A model generated the notes under the pieces. It saw only the letters and a list, made by a program, of their open reading frames with translations, searched no databases and had not been told where the DNA came from. From the NCBI GenBank assembly GCA_034933305.1, contig JAYFNU010000024.1:62001-126000 (forward strand): a stretch of DNA of 64,000 bases, given 5' to 3'. This document shows, piece by piece, positions 9,283 to 17,965 of this stretch. This DNA comes from JAYFNU01 sp034933305 (GTDB taxonomy: Bacteria > Bacillota > Clostridia > Oscillospirales > Ruminococcaceae). Position 1 is the stretch's first letter. The number at the start of each line of letters is the position of its first letter. The translations under genes and the position numbers were made by a program.

Positions 9283-9939
9283 ATGAAATCGAATTTTGCG
9301 AAAAAGCAGATCACCATGCTGACGCTCGTTCTTGCGCTCGCCGCTGCCGTCTATCTCAACTGGCGCTTCGCCGGCGGCGAGAACGTGCTGTCCGTCACGG
9401 GCGCCTCCTCCGGCGAACAGACGCAGGCGACCGCGGGCGAGCAGACGCAGCCCGTGCAGACCGACGCCCCGGGGACCGAAGCCGCGCAGACGGACGCGCA
9501 GCAGAGCGAGCCGGCCGAGGCCGAACAGCAGACGGAGACCTATTACGGGGACGCGCTGTTCGTCTCCAAGGAGGAATCGTCCGCCGAGAGCTACTTCTCG
9601 GAGGCGCGCCTCACGCGCACCTCGACGCGGGACGAGGCGCTCGACGCGCTGCAAAAATCCCTGCAGAAGACGGATCTCACCGAGGCGGAAAAGGCGGATC
9701 TCACAAAACAGCTGACGGCCATCGCGAAAAACATCACGAAAGAGGGGAGCATCGAAAGCCTCGTCAAGGCGAAGGGCTTCGGCGACTGCGTGGCGTTTAT
9801 CAACGGTGAAAGCGTAAAGGTCGTCGTCAAGGCCCCCGCCGCGGGCCTCTCCGTGAGCGAAGTTGCGCAGATCAAGGAGATCGTCCTCGCGGAGAGCGGA
9901 GCCGATGTGAAGAACGTGTCCATCGTCGAAATAAAATAA
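9283..9939 (+). CDS. spoIIIAH: Stage III sporulation protein AH
   Basis: 218 residues: N-terminal membrane anchor (about 9-24), a Gln/Glu/Ala/Thr-rich linker (about 40-85), then a YscJ/FliF-like domain (about 90-218). SpoIIIAH binds forespore SpoIIQ to bridge the two membranes during engulfment. Last gene of the spoIIIA operon; a new vegetative-type promoter begins immediately after its stop. Confidence 0.93.
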   Translation: MKSNFAKKQITMLTLVLALAAAVYLNWRFAGGENVLSVTGASSGEQTQATAGEQTQPVQTDAPGTEAAQTDAQQSEPAEAEQQTETYYGDALFVSKEESSAESYFSEARLTRTSTRDEALDALQKSLQKTDLTEAEKADLTKQLTAIAKNITKEGSIESLVKAKGFGDCVAFINGESVKVVVKAPAAGLSVSEVAQIKEIVLAESGADVKNVSIVEIK

Positions 9940-9946
9940 TTTACAG

Positions 9947-9975
9947 TTGTATAAAGACAGACGAAATGGTATAAT
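9947..9975 (+). promoter_or_regulatory. Sigma-A-type promoter upstream of the Asp23 gene
   Basis: TTGTAT (9947-9952), 17-base spacer, perfect TATAAT (9970-9975). It lies between spoIIIAH and the Asp23-family gene and so uncouples the latter from sporulation control. Confidence 0.75.
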
Positions 9976-9999
9976 CTCTTTCACAGGAGGACACGCAAT

Positions 10000-10374
10000 A
10001 TGGACATCGAAAGCATGAAAAACGCCGAGGGCAGCCTTCGCATCTCGCAGGACGTCATCGCGTCGATCGCCAAATTCGCGACGCTCGAGATCGAAGGCGT
10101 CGACAGCGTTTCGACCGCCAATACCGGCGTCAAGGGCCTGATCACCAAAACAAATTACCTCAAGCCGATCAAGATCGAGCTTGTGGACGACGTCGTCAAC
10201 GTCGAATTGAATATAGTCGTAAAGCACGGATACCGCATTCCCGACCTGTCGTCCCAGATCCAGCAAAACGTCAAAAACGCAATACAGAGCATGACAGGGC
10301 TCGCGGTCGCAAGGGTCGACATCATCGTCGCCGGACTTGCGAAAGCCTCCGACAGCGAAGCGGCTGCAGAGTAA
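10000..10374 (+). CDS. Asp23/Gls24 family envelope stress protein
   Basis: 124 residues of the alkaline-shock-protein-23 (DUF322) family: SLRISQDVIASIAKFATLEI near the N-terminus and the VNVELNIVVKHGYRIPDLS segment are typical. In Gram-positives such proteins are membrane-associated and linked to envelope homeostasis; the copy next to nusB is common in Clostridia. It has its own promoter and terminator, with AGGAGG ahead of ATG 10000. Confidence 0.9.
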   Translation: MDIESMKNAEGSLRISQDVIASIAKFATLEIEGVDSVSTANTGVKGLITKTNYLKPIKIELVDDVVNVELNIVVKHGYRIPDLSSQIQQNVKNAIQSMTGLAVARVDIIVAGLAKASDSEAAAE

Positions 10375-10378
10375 CGCC

Positions 10379-10414
10379 AAGGCCCTCCCCAATGAACGGA
10401 GGGCCTTGTTTTTA
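10379..10414 (+). terminator. Rho-independent terminator between the Asp23 gene and nusB
   Basis: A perfect 10-bp stem (10379-10388 with 10398-10407), 9-base loop, then GTTTTTA. Partial read-through into nusB is possible because no separate nusB promoter is obvious in the 25 bases that follow. Confidence 0.85.
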
Positions 10415-10438
10415 TTGTATAAAACACAGGAGTACTGC

Positions 10439-10843
10439 ATGACAAGACGTGAATCGAGAAGGACGGCGTTCATGCTGGTCTTTCAGAAATATTCCAACGA
10501 CGTGTCGGCCGACGAGATCCTCGACGCCGCGCGGGAGGACGAGGAGCTCAGGACCGACGAATTCTGCGAACAGCTCGTGCGCGCTGTGTGCGACCATCTG
10601 CCCGAGCTCGACGCCCTCATCGAGCCCAATCTGAAAAAATGGACGATGGCGCGCCTGCCCCGGGTGTCGCTCGCCGTGCTGCGGCTGAGCTGTGCGCAGC
10701 TCCTTTTCATGCCGGAGCTGCCGGACAGCGTCGTCATCAACGAGGCGGTCGAGCTCGCGAAGGAATTCGGCGACGAGGATGAATACGCCTTCGTCAACGG
10801 GACGCTGCGCAGCATCAACATCCGGCTGAAAGAGCACGCGTGA
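10439..10843 (+). CDS. nusB: Transcription antitermination factor NusB
   Basis: 134-residue all-helical RNA-binding protein that with NusE/S10 binds boxA in rRNA leaders. MTRRESRRTAFMLVFQ at the N-terminus and LPDSVVINEAVELAKEF plus FVNGTLRSI near the C-terminus are the conserved NusB segments. ATG 10439 has CAGGAG upstream; a longer in-frame extension would run through the preceding terminator and is rejected. Its stop overlaps the next start. Confidence 0.93.
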   Translation: MTRRESRRTAFMLVFQKYSNDVSADEILDAAREDEELRTDEFCEQLVRAVCDHLPELDALIEPNLKKWTMARLPRVSLAVLRLSCAQLLFMPELPDSVVINEAVELAKEFGDEDEYAFVNGTLRSINIRLKEHA

Positions 10844-11781
10844 TGTACGTCCTCGGCCTTGATACGAGCAATTACGCGACGAGCGCCGCCGTTTTTGACG
10901 GCGACCGTTTTTCGGTCTGCGCATTTCACAAAAGCTTCCTGTCGGTCGAGGCGGGGAAGACGGGGCTGCGGCAGAACGACGCGGTCTTCCTGCACACCAA
11001 AAATCTGCCGGAAGCCATCGCCGACATCAGCGGCAATTTTGACCTCAGAAAGATCGCCGCGGTCGCCTATTCGGCGCGCCCGCGCGACCGGGAGGATTCC
11101 TACATGCCCTGTTTCCTGTGCGGCCTGGGCCTCGCGCAGTCGCTGTCCGCGGCGCTCGGCGTGCCGGCGTACGGTTTTTCCCATCAGGCCGGCCACGTGA
11201 TGGCGGCGCTGTTCGGGACAGGCTTCGCGCGGGAATCGAAAAAGGATTTTCTCGCGTTCCATGTGTCCGGCGGAACGACCGACGGGCTGCGCTGCGCTCT
11301 GGACGCGGACAAGCTCGGCATCGAGACGGCGGCGACGTCGCTCGATCTGTTCGCGGGACAGGCCGTCGACCGCATCGGCTGTCTGCTCGGGCTCGGTTTT
11401 CCTGCGGGGCCCGCGATGTCCGCGCTTGCGGCGAAGGGGACGGGGGAGGACTTCATGCGCCCGTCGCTCAAGGGTGCCGACTGCTGCCTTTCCGGCCTCG
11501 AGAATCAGTGCCGCGCGCGCATCGAAGCCGGCGCCGCCCCCGAGGATGTGGCCCGCTACTGTCTGCTGTCCGTCGCGGCAACGATCCTCGCGATGACGCG
11601 GGCGCTCGACGACGGCGGCGACGTCATCTACGCGGGCGGCGTCATGTCGAGCGAGCTCATCCGCGCGTGGCTCGCGCAGCGCGTTCCGCGCGCGAAATTC
11701 TGCTCGCCGGCCTACCTGTCGGCGGACAACGCCGTCGGGACGGCGATCCTGGGAGCGAGGGCGGTGATGGCCCGTGCATGA
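10843..11781 (+). CDS. TsaD/Kae1-family paralogue (peptidase M22-like)
   Basis: 312 residues of the ASKHA-fold family that includes TsaD (t6A tRNA modification). It keeps an HxxxH metal pair (His114 and His118 in SHQAGH), the N-terminal GLDTSNYATSAAVF, the GGVMSSELIRAW loop and a late acidic metal-type residue in SADNAVG, but the usual TsaD HxEGH reads HQAGH and the protein is shorter than TsaD. This nusB-xseA-linked paralogue is common in Clostridia; its substrate is unknown and it should not be taken as the main TsaD. GTG 10840 is an alternative start. Confidence 0.75.
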   Translation: MYVLGLDTSNYATSAAVFDGDRFSVCAFHKSFLSVEAGKTGLRQNDAVFLHTKNLPEAIADISGNFDLRKIAAVAYSARPRDREDSYMPCFLCGLGLAQSLSAALGVPAYGFSHQAGHVMAALFGTGFARESKKDFLAFHVSGGTTDGLRCALDADKLGIETAATSLDLFAGQAVDRIGCLLGLGFPAGPAMSALAAKGTGEDFMRPSLKGADCCLSGLENQCRARIEAGAAPEDVARYCLLSVAATILAMTRALDDGGDVIYAGGVMSSELIRAWLAQRVPRAKFCSPAYLSADNAVGTAILGARAVMARA

Positions 11782-12934
11782 GAGCATCACGGTCAGCGCG
11801 CTCAACCGCTATGCGAAAGCGCTGCTGGAGACCGACGAGGTCCTCTCGCAGATCTGGGTGGAAGGCGAGATCTCCGGGCTGAAGATCCACCAGGCCTCGG
11901 GGCACATGTATTTTGCGCTGAAAGACGCGCAGGCGTCCGTCGCGGCCGTCATGTGGAGCTCCTCGGCGGCGCGACTGCGCTTCGTCGTAAAGGACGGCAT
12001 GTATGTCGTCGCGCGCTGCAAAGTATCGCTGTATGAACGGGACGGGCGTTTTCAGCTGTATGTGGACGACCTCGTCCCGATGGGCGTCGGCACGGCGCAG
12101 CAGCAGCTCGACGCGCTGCGGGACAAGCTGTCAAAAGAGGGCCTGTTCAGCGCCGAGCGCAAGCGTCCGCTCGTGCGCTTTCCGAAACGCATCGCCGTCA
12201 TCACATCGCCCGGCGCCGCCGCGCTGCAGGACATCATCAATGTCACGGCCCGGCGCTATCCCTTTGTAAAACTGCTGCTGTTTCCCGCGGCGGTGCAGGG
12301 GCAGCTCGCCGTGCGCACCATCGTCGAGGCCATCGAGGCCGTCTGCCGCCGCAGCGACATCGACGAGGTCATCATCGCGCGCGGCGGCGGCTCGAAGGAA
12401 GACCTGTATTATTTCAACAGCGAGGAGATCGTGCGCGCGGCGGCGAAGCTGCCCGTGCCGTTCATCTCCGCGGTCGGCCATGAGGTCGATACCACGCTGC
12501 TAGACTATGCGGCCGACGCGCGCGCCGCGACGCCCTCGGTGGCGGCGGAGCTCGCCGTGCCGGATGCGGCGCAGCTGCTGGCGCATGCGCAGGCGTGCGC
12601 CGCGCTGTGCGGCGAGGCCGCCGACCGCATATGCGCGCGCGCATCGGAGGACTGCGCCGCGTCCTGGAACGCGGCCGCCGCAGCGAATGCCGCTTTTCTG
12701 CGGGAGCAAAACCGGCGGCTTGCGCACACACAGGAGATGCTCGACTCGCTCAATCCCGCGCGGGTCCTTTCCCGCGGATATGCGGGGGTATACAAAGACG
12801 GCCGCGCCGTCTCGGATATAGCGCAGCTGTCGCCCGGAGACGATATCCGGCTTGCGCTCGGCGGCGGCACGGCGGACTGCACCGTCTGTTCTGTGAAGGA
12901 GGGCTACGATGGATCTCTCGAATTACTCGTTTGA
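11774..12934 (+). CDS. xseA: Exodeoxyribonuclease VII large subunit
   Basis: 386 residues. N-terminal OB-fold DNA-binding domain (about 1-100, WVEGEISGLKIHQASGHMYF), then the catalytic domain with RGGGSKEDL and GHEVDTTL and the C-terminal NPARVLSRGYA. Exo VII degrades single-stranded DNA with XseB. It starts at GTG 11774, overlapping the upstream gene by 8 bases, and runs 26 bases into xseB. The coiled-coil part is a little shorter than in E. coli. Confidence 0.95.
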   Translation: MHESITVSALNRYAKALLETDEVLSQIWVEGEISGLKIHQASGHMYFALKDAQASVAAVMWSSSAARLRFVVKDGMYVVARCKVSLYERDGRFQLYVDDLVPMGVGTAQQQLDALRDKLSKEGLFSAERKRPLVRFPKRIAVITSPGAAALQDIINVTARRYPFVKLLLFPAAVQGQLAVRTIVEAIEAVCRRSDIDEVIIARGGGSKEDLYYFNSEEIVRAAAKLPVPFISAVGHEVDTTLLDYAADARAATPSVAAELAVPDAAQLLAHAQACAALCGEAADRICARASEDCAASWNAAAAANAAFLREQNRRLAHTQEMLDSLNPARVLSRGYAGVYKDGRAVSDIAQLSPGDDIRLALGGGTADCTVCSVKEGYDGSLELLV

Positions 12935-13109
12935 AGACGCGATCAGCCGGCTCGATGAGCTGACGGCGCTGCTGTCGTCGCCGACCGTGACGCTCGCGGA
13001 ATCCGTTGCGCTCTTTCGCGAGGCGGCGGAGCTGCGCGCGCACTGCGCCAAACTTCTGCAGGAAGCCTCCCTGCAAATAGAACAGATCGAAAAGGACGCC
13101 GGACAATGA
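12909..13109 (+). CDS. xseB: Exodeoxyribonuclease VII small subunit
   Basis: 66 residues, helical, with SFEDAISRLDELTALL and the ALFREAAELRAHCAKLL helix typical of XseB, several copies of which bind the large subunit. It overlaps the 3' end of xseA and its own stop overlaps the ispA start (ATGA). Confidence 0.93.
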   Translation: MDLSNYSFEDAISRLDELTALLSSPTVTLAESVALFREAAELRAHCAKLLQEASLQIEQIEKDAGQ

Positions 13110-13987
13110 CGGATGAACGATACGCACAGACGATGGAGACCTATGCCGCCCGCACCGAAGGCGCGCTCGACACGCTCCTCGGGGGCATGCAGGATTCCGT
13201 CGTGCTCGAAGCGATGCGCTACAGTCTGCTCGGCGGCGGCAAACGCATCCGCGCAGTCATGGCGCTCGCCGCGGGCGATATGCTCGGGGGCGATCCGCAG
13301 AGCGCGCTGCTCGCCGCCTGCGCCGTCGAGATGCTGCACTGTTATTCCCTCATCCACGACGATCTGCCGTGCATGGACAACGACGCGATGCGCCGCGGCA
13401 AGCCGTCCTGCCATGTCGCCTACGGCGAAGCGAATGCGCTGCTCGCAGGCGATGCGCTGCAGACGGCGGCGTTCGACACACTCTCCCGCATCGAAGACAG
13501 CGCCGTCTGCGCGCGGTGCGTCGGCATTCTCGCGCGCGCCGCGGGCCATATGGGAATGGTGTACGGCCAGGAGCTCGACCTGCGCTGCGAAGGGAAGGCC
13601 ATCGGGGAGGACATGCTCCAGAAGGTCGACCGCTATAAGACGGGCGCGCTCATCGAGGCAAGCCTGCGCATGGGCGCCGCCTGCGCCTCCCCCGATGAAC
13701 AGGACGACGCGGCGCTGTGCGCGTACGCGCAGAACGTCGGGGCTGCCTTTCAGATCGTGGATGACATCCTCGACGTGACGTCGACCGACGCCGTGCTCGG
13801 CAAGCCGACGGGGAGCGACGAGAAAAACGACAAGACGACCTACGTCTCGCTGCTGGGCGTCGGCGGCGCGAAAGCCGCGGCGGCGCGCTGCACGGGCAGG
13901 GCCGTCGACGCGCTCGGCGCCCGCTTCGGCGCCCGCGCGGATTTTTTGCAGACGCTCGCAAATAAACTTGCTGTAAGGGCAAAGTGA
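13106..13987 (+). CDS. ispA: Polyprenyl (farnesyl/geranyl) diphosphate synthase
   Basis: 293 residues of the trans-isoprenyl diphosphate synthase family. First Asp-rich motif in HDDLPCMDND (about 82-91) and second in VDDILD (about 218-223); GGGKRIR near the N-terminus. It condenses IPP with DMAPP/GPP to FPP for undecaprenyl and quinone precursors. It sits directly ahead of dxs, as in many Bacillota. Confidence 0.93.
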   Translation: MTDERYAQTMETYAARTEGALDTLLGGMQDSVVLEAMRYSLLGGGKRIRAVMALAAGDMLGGDPQSALLAACAVEMLHCYSLIHDDLPCMDNDAMRRGKPSCHVAYGEANALLAGDALQTAAFDTLSRIEDSAVCARCVGILARAAGHMGMVYGQELDLRCEGKAIGEDMLQKVDRYKTGALIEASLRMGAACASPDEQDDAALCAYAQNVGAAFQIVDDILDVTSTDAVLGKPTGSDEKNDKTTYVSLLGVGGAKAAAARCTGRAVDALGARFGARADFLQTLANKLAVRAK

Positions 13988-13988
13988 T

Positions 13989-15842
13989 ATGCTTCTTGAA
14001 AAGATCGGCGCACCTGCCGACGTCAAAAAACTGAATGAAAAACAGCTGCCCGCGCTCTGTGACGAGATCCGCGGGGTGCTCATCGACACCGTTTCGAAAA
14101 CGGGCGGGCATCTCGCGTCCAATCTCGGCACCGTCGAGCTGACCGTCGCGCTGCACCGCGTGTTCGACTGCCCGCGGGACGACATCCTCTTCGACGTCGG
14201 CCATCAGTGCTACACGCACAAGCTGCTCACCGGGCGCCAGGAGGCTTTCTCCACGCTCCGGCAGGAAAACGGCCTGTCGGGATTCCCCAAGCCGTACGAA
14301 AGCGAATGCGACCCCTTCATCGTCGGCCACAGCTCGACGGCGATGTCGAGCGCCATCGGCCTTGCGCGCGCAAAGCTGCTGCGCGGCGATCCGTCGAAAG
14401 TCATCGCCGTCGTGGGGGACGGCTCCTTTGCGGGCGGCATGGTGTATGAGGCGATCAACAGCATCGACGAAAACCTCAAGAACCTCATCGTCGTGCTCAA
14501 CGACAACTCCATGTCGATCTCGAAGAGCGTCGGCACCATCCCAAGCTATCTGCTGCGCCTGCGCACGGGCACGGCTTATTCGAATCTCAAAAAGCGCGTG
14601 CAGACGGCGCTCGAGAAGATGCCGGTCATCGGCCCTCCCATCCGCGACGCGCTGCTGACCTCGAAATCCTTTATCCGCAGGGCGGTCTACGACGGCACGC
14701 TCTTTGAGGAGCTGGGGTTCCATTATCTCGGCCCCGTCGACGGGCACGACGTTCTCGAGCTTTGCCGCATCCTCGGCAATATCCGCAATCTCGACGGCCC
14801 CATCCTGCTGCACGCCATTACCGTCAAGGGAAAAGGCTACGCCCCTGCGGAGGAAAATCCCGGCGCATATCACGGCGTCGGCCATTTCGACATCGAAGAA
14901 GGCAATCCCGACATCTCGCTGTCCGACAGCTACTCCAACGAATTCGGAAAAGCGCTGTGCGACCTGGGCGGCACCGACGCGCGGATATGCGCCGTGACGG
15001 CCGCGATGAAATACGGGACAGGCCTCCAGTATTTTTATAAGAAACACAAGGAGCGCTTCTTCGACGCCGGCATCGCCGAACAGCATGCCGCCACGTTCTG
15101 CGCCGGTCTTGCAAAAGGCGGACTGAAGCCCGTCTTTGCGGTGTATTCGACATTTTTGCAGCGCGCGTTCGATCAGCTGTCGCAGGACATCTACATAAAC
15201 GGCGCCGATGTGCTGCTCGCCATCGACCGCGCCGGCCTCGTCGGCGAGGACGGGGAGACGCACCAGGGGCTGTACGACGTCGCGCTTCTGTCCGTCCTGC
15301 GCGGCTTCGTCTGCGTGTCGCCGAGCAATTATGCGGAGCTTCGGCACTGGCTCGGCCGGCTGCTGTCCGAATCCGGGCCCCGCGCCATCCGCTACCCGCG
15401 CGGCTGCGAGGATCCCCGCACAAAAGATTATGCGTGCAGCGGCGAAAATTTTGATATAATAAAAGCGGAGAGTCCCGCGGACACGCTGCTCGTCACCTAC
15501 GGCAGGGAATTCGCGGAAGTCGCCGAAGCGCGGCGCGCGCTCGGGGAACGCGGCATCCGCTGCGACATCCTCAAGCTGACGCGCATCCTGCCGCTCGACG
15601 GCGCCGCCGTCGAGGCCGCGCTTCCGTATCGGAAGGTCTGCTTCTTTGAAGAAAGCGCGCGCGCAGGCGGCCTCGGGGCGCAATTCGGCGAGGGCCTGTT
15701 CGAGAGAGGTTTCGCCGGAAGCTATTCGCTGACCGCCGTCGACGATCCCATCGTCCAGCAGGCGTCCGTCCCGGCGCAGCTGCGCCGGTTCGGGCTCGAC
15801 GCCGGTTCCATTGCAAAAAAAGTGGGCGGGGAAGCGCTGTGA
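13989..15842 (+). CDS. dxs: 1-deoxy-D-xylulose-5-phosphate synthase
   Basis: 617 residues; thiamine-diphosphate enzyme joining pyruvate and glyceraldehyde 3-phosphate, first step of the MEP isoprenoid pathway. Seen: GHLASNLGTVELTVALH, DVGHQCYTHK, the ThDP motif GDGSFAGG...N (about 146-175), the FDAGIAEQHA transketolase segment (about 357) and the C-terminal transketolase domain. One base separates it from ispA; its stop overlaps the tlyA GTG. Confidence 0.95.
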   Translation: MLLEKIGAPADVKKLNEKQLPALCDEIRGVLIDTVSKTGGHLASNLGTVELTVALHRVFDCPRDDILFDVGHQCYTHKLLTGRQEAFSTLRQENGLSGFPKPYESECDPFIVGHSSTAMSSAIGLARAKLLRGDPSKVIAVVGDGSFAGGMVYEAINSIDENLKNLIVVLNDNSMSISKSVGTIPSYLLRLRTGTAYSNLKKRVQTALEKMPVIGPPIRDALLTSKSFIRRAVYDGTLFEELGFHYLGPVDGHDVLELCRILGNIRNLDGPILLHAITVKGKGYAPAEENPGAYHGVGHFDIEEGNPDISLSDSYSNEFGKALCDLGGTDARICAVTAAMKYGTGLQYFYKKHKERFFDAGIAEQHAATFCAGLAKGGLKPVFAVYSTFLQRAFDQLSQDIYINGADVLLAIDRAGLVGEDGETHQGLYDVALLSVLRGFVCVSPSNYAELRHWLGRLLSESGPRAIRYPRGCEDPRTKDYACSGENFDIIKAESPADTLLVTYGREFAEVAEARRALGERGIRCDILKLTRILPLDGAAVEAALPYRKVCFFEESARAGGLGAQFGEGLFERGFAGSYSLTAVDDPIVQQASVPAQLRRFGLDAGSIAKKVGGEAL

Positions 15843-16648
15843 AACAACGTCTGGATGTTCTGATGGCGGAGCGCGGCCTGTGCGAGAGCAGGGAAAAGGC
15901 AAAGGCGCTCATCATGGCGGGGCTGGTCTTCGCGGACGGCGAGCGCTGCGACAAGGCGGGCACTTTTTTAGACCCGGCCGCCGACATCGTGCTCACCGGG
16001 CGCGACGACGAATTTGTCAGCCGCGGCGGCAAAAAGCTGAAAAAAGCGGTCGAGACGTTCGGTCTCGACCTCACGGGGCTCGTCTGCGCGGACATCGGCG
16101 CTTCGACGGGCGGCTTTACCGACTGTATGCTGCAAAACGGCGCGCGCAAAGTCTACGCGGTCGACGTCGGCTACGGACAGCTCGCATGGAAACTGCGCAA
16201 CGACGCGCGCGTCGTCAATCTCGAGCGGACGAATTTCCGCTACATCACCGACGCAGAGATCCCGGAAAAACTCGATTTCTTCTCCGTCGACGTCTCCTTC
16301 ATCTCGCTGCACATCATTCTCCCGGCGGCCGCGCGGGTGTGCGGCGAACAGGCGCGCGGCGTCTGTCTTATCAAGCCGCAGTTTGAAGCGGGCCGCGATA
16401 AGGTCGGCAAGCACGGCGTCGTGAGCAAAAAGGAGACCCACGTCGAAGTGATACGCAGTGTTTTCGGGTACATCCGAGACAATGATTTCGGTGTAAAGGG
16501 ACTGACCTTTTCACCGATCAAAGGGCCGGAAGGCAATATAGAATATCTCGTTTATATCGCGCGGCACGAGGCGGACGCCGACGGCGTTTCGCCGGAAGCG
16601 GCCGTGGAAGCCGCGCACGCCGCGCTCGACAGGGGGACAGCCCATTGA
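15839..16648 (+). CDS. tlyA: TlyA-family rRNA (cytidine-2'-O)-methyltransferase / hemolysin A family
   Basis: 269 residues: an S4 RNA-binding domain at the N-terminus (RLDVLMAERGLCESREKAKALI) and an FtsJ-like SAM domain with ADIGASTGGFTDCML (about 82-96) and LIKPQFE (about 177-183). TlyA methylates 16S/23S rRNA cytidines. The GTG start overlaps dxs and the stop overlaps nadK. The position between dxs and nadK/argR/recN is conserved in Bacillota. Confidence 0.92.
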   Translation: MKQRLDVLMAERGLCESREKAKALIMAGLVFADGERCDKAGTFLDPAADIVLTGRDDEFVSRGGKKLKKAVETFGLDLTGLVCADIGASTGGFTDCMLQNGARKVYAVDVGYGQLAWKLRNDARVVNLERTNFRYITDAEIPEKLDFFSVDVSFISLHIILPAAARVCGEQARGVCLIKPQFEAGRDKVGKHGVVSKKETHVEVIRSVFGYIRDNDFGVKGLTFSPIKGPEGNIEYLVYIARHEADADGVSPEAAVEAAHAALDRGTAH

Positions 16649-17499
16649 ATCTGCTTTTTTGCGTCAACACGGAAAAAGAAAAAAACATTGAGACGGCGCG
16701 GATCGCCGCCGCGCGTTTCACGTCGTTCGGCTACGGCTGTTTCGCCTGCGAAAGCGACCGCGGCGCTCTGGACGGCTGTCCGGGGATCCGCTTTGAGACC
16801 GAAGAGCGCGCCACCGCGCTGTGCGACATGTTCGCGGTCTTCGGCGGCGACGGGACGATCCTTTACCATGCGGGGCGGGCCGTGCGCGCGGATAAGCCGC
16901 TGTTCGGCATCAATTCCGGACGTCTGGGCTATCTTTCCGCCTTTGACTGCAGCGACGCCGCGCGCATCGAAAAGAGCGACCTCGAGTCGCTCGTCTGCGT
17001 CGAGCGTCTGCTGCTCGACTGTCATCTCGAAAGCGCTCCGGATCGCCATTATTATGCGCTCAACGACGTCGTCGTCTCGCGCGGCGTCACCGCGAAGAGC
17101 ATCGAGCTGCAGCTCGAATACGGCGGCGTGCAGCTGTCGAAGCTGCGCTGCGACGGCGTCATCGTCTCGACGCCGACCGGCTCGACGGCCTATTCGCTGT
17201 CCGCGGGCGGACCCATCGTGGAGCCCGACCTCGAGGCGGTGATCGTCTCTCCCATCTGCCCGCACACCATGCTCTCGCGCAGCATGGTGCTGCGCTACGG
17301 AGAAAAGGACATCCGCCTGACGCCGAGCGTGCGCGACGACAACAAGGCGATGGTCGCGGTGGACGGGCGCATCATCGGAGAAACGGATCACACCGCGGCC
17401 GTCATCGTCTCCGCGACCCCTAAAAAACTCCGGCTGATGATCTCGCCAAAAAGAGATTATTTCGACGTTTTGCGCAAGGATATTTCGGAGAGGAGATAA
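16645..17499 (+). CDS. nadK: NAD kinase
   Basis: 284 residues; phosphorylates NAD to NADP. Contains FGGDGTILYHAGR (about 67-79), INSGRLGYLS, LNDVVVSRG and STPTGSTAYSLSAGGPI. TTG 16645 is used as start because it overlaps the tlyA stop (TTGA), the frame aligns with family N-termini, and there is no closer ATG. Confidence 0.93.
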   Translation: MNLLFCVNTEKEKNIETARIAAARFTSFGYGCFACESDRGALDGCPGIRFETEERATALCDMFAVFGGDGTILYHAGRAVRADKPLFGINSGRLGYLSAFDCSDAARIEKSDLESLVCVERLLLDCHLESAPDRHYYALNDVVVSRGVTAKSIELQLEYGGVQLSKLRCDGVIVSTPTGSTAYSLSAGGPIVEPDLEAVIVSPICPHTMLSRSMVLRYGEKDIRLTPSVRDDNKAMVAVDGRIIGETDHTAAVIVSATPKKLRLMISPKRDYFDVLRKDISERR

Positions 17500-17500
17500 C

Positions 17501-17950
17501 ATGAAGGAGCTACGACATAAGGCGATCGCCGAGCTGATCGGCACCATGCCCATCGGGACGCAGGAAGAACTTCTCGCGCAGCTTCGGCAGCGCGGCTTTG
17601 ACGTCACGCAGGCGACCGTTTCGCGCGATATCAAGGAGCTGCGGCTCGCAAAAGTCGCGGTCGACGGCGGGACCGCGCGCTACATGGTCCACTCCGAAGG
17701 CGCAAAAAGCGGATTTACGGAGAAATTCAAAACAATTTTTCGCGAGTCCGTCATCAAAATCACGTGCGCGGGCAATCTCGTCGTGATAAAATGTTATACG
17801 GGACTCGGGAACGCGGCCTGCGAAGCGCTCGACACCATGCAGTTCGAGCAGCTCGTGGGCACCATCGCGGGGGACAATACGATCTTCTGCGCGACGCATT
17901 CGGCGCAGGACGCCCAGGCGCTTGCGGGTATGCTCGAAACGATTCTTTGA
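17501..17950 (+). CDS. argR: Arginine repressor ArgR/AhrC
   Basis: 149 residues: winged-helix DNA-binding domain (about 1-70, with QATVSRDIKELRLAKV) and a C-terminal hexamerization/arginine-binding domain (GNAACEALD, GTIAGDNTIF). Regulates arginine biosynthesis and catabolism in response to arginine. It sits next to recN as in Bacillus; AGGAGA precedes the ATG. Confidence 0.93.
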   Translation: MKELRHKAIAELIGTMPIGTQEELLAQLRQRGFDVTQATVSRDIKELRLAKVAVDGGTARYMVHSEGAKSGFTEKFKTIFRESVIKITCAGNLVVIKCYTGLGNAACEALDTMQFEQLVGTIAGDNTIFCATHSAQDAQALAGMLETIL

Positions 17951-17965
17951 AGCCGGGGAACAAAC

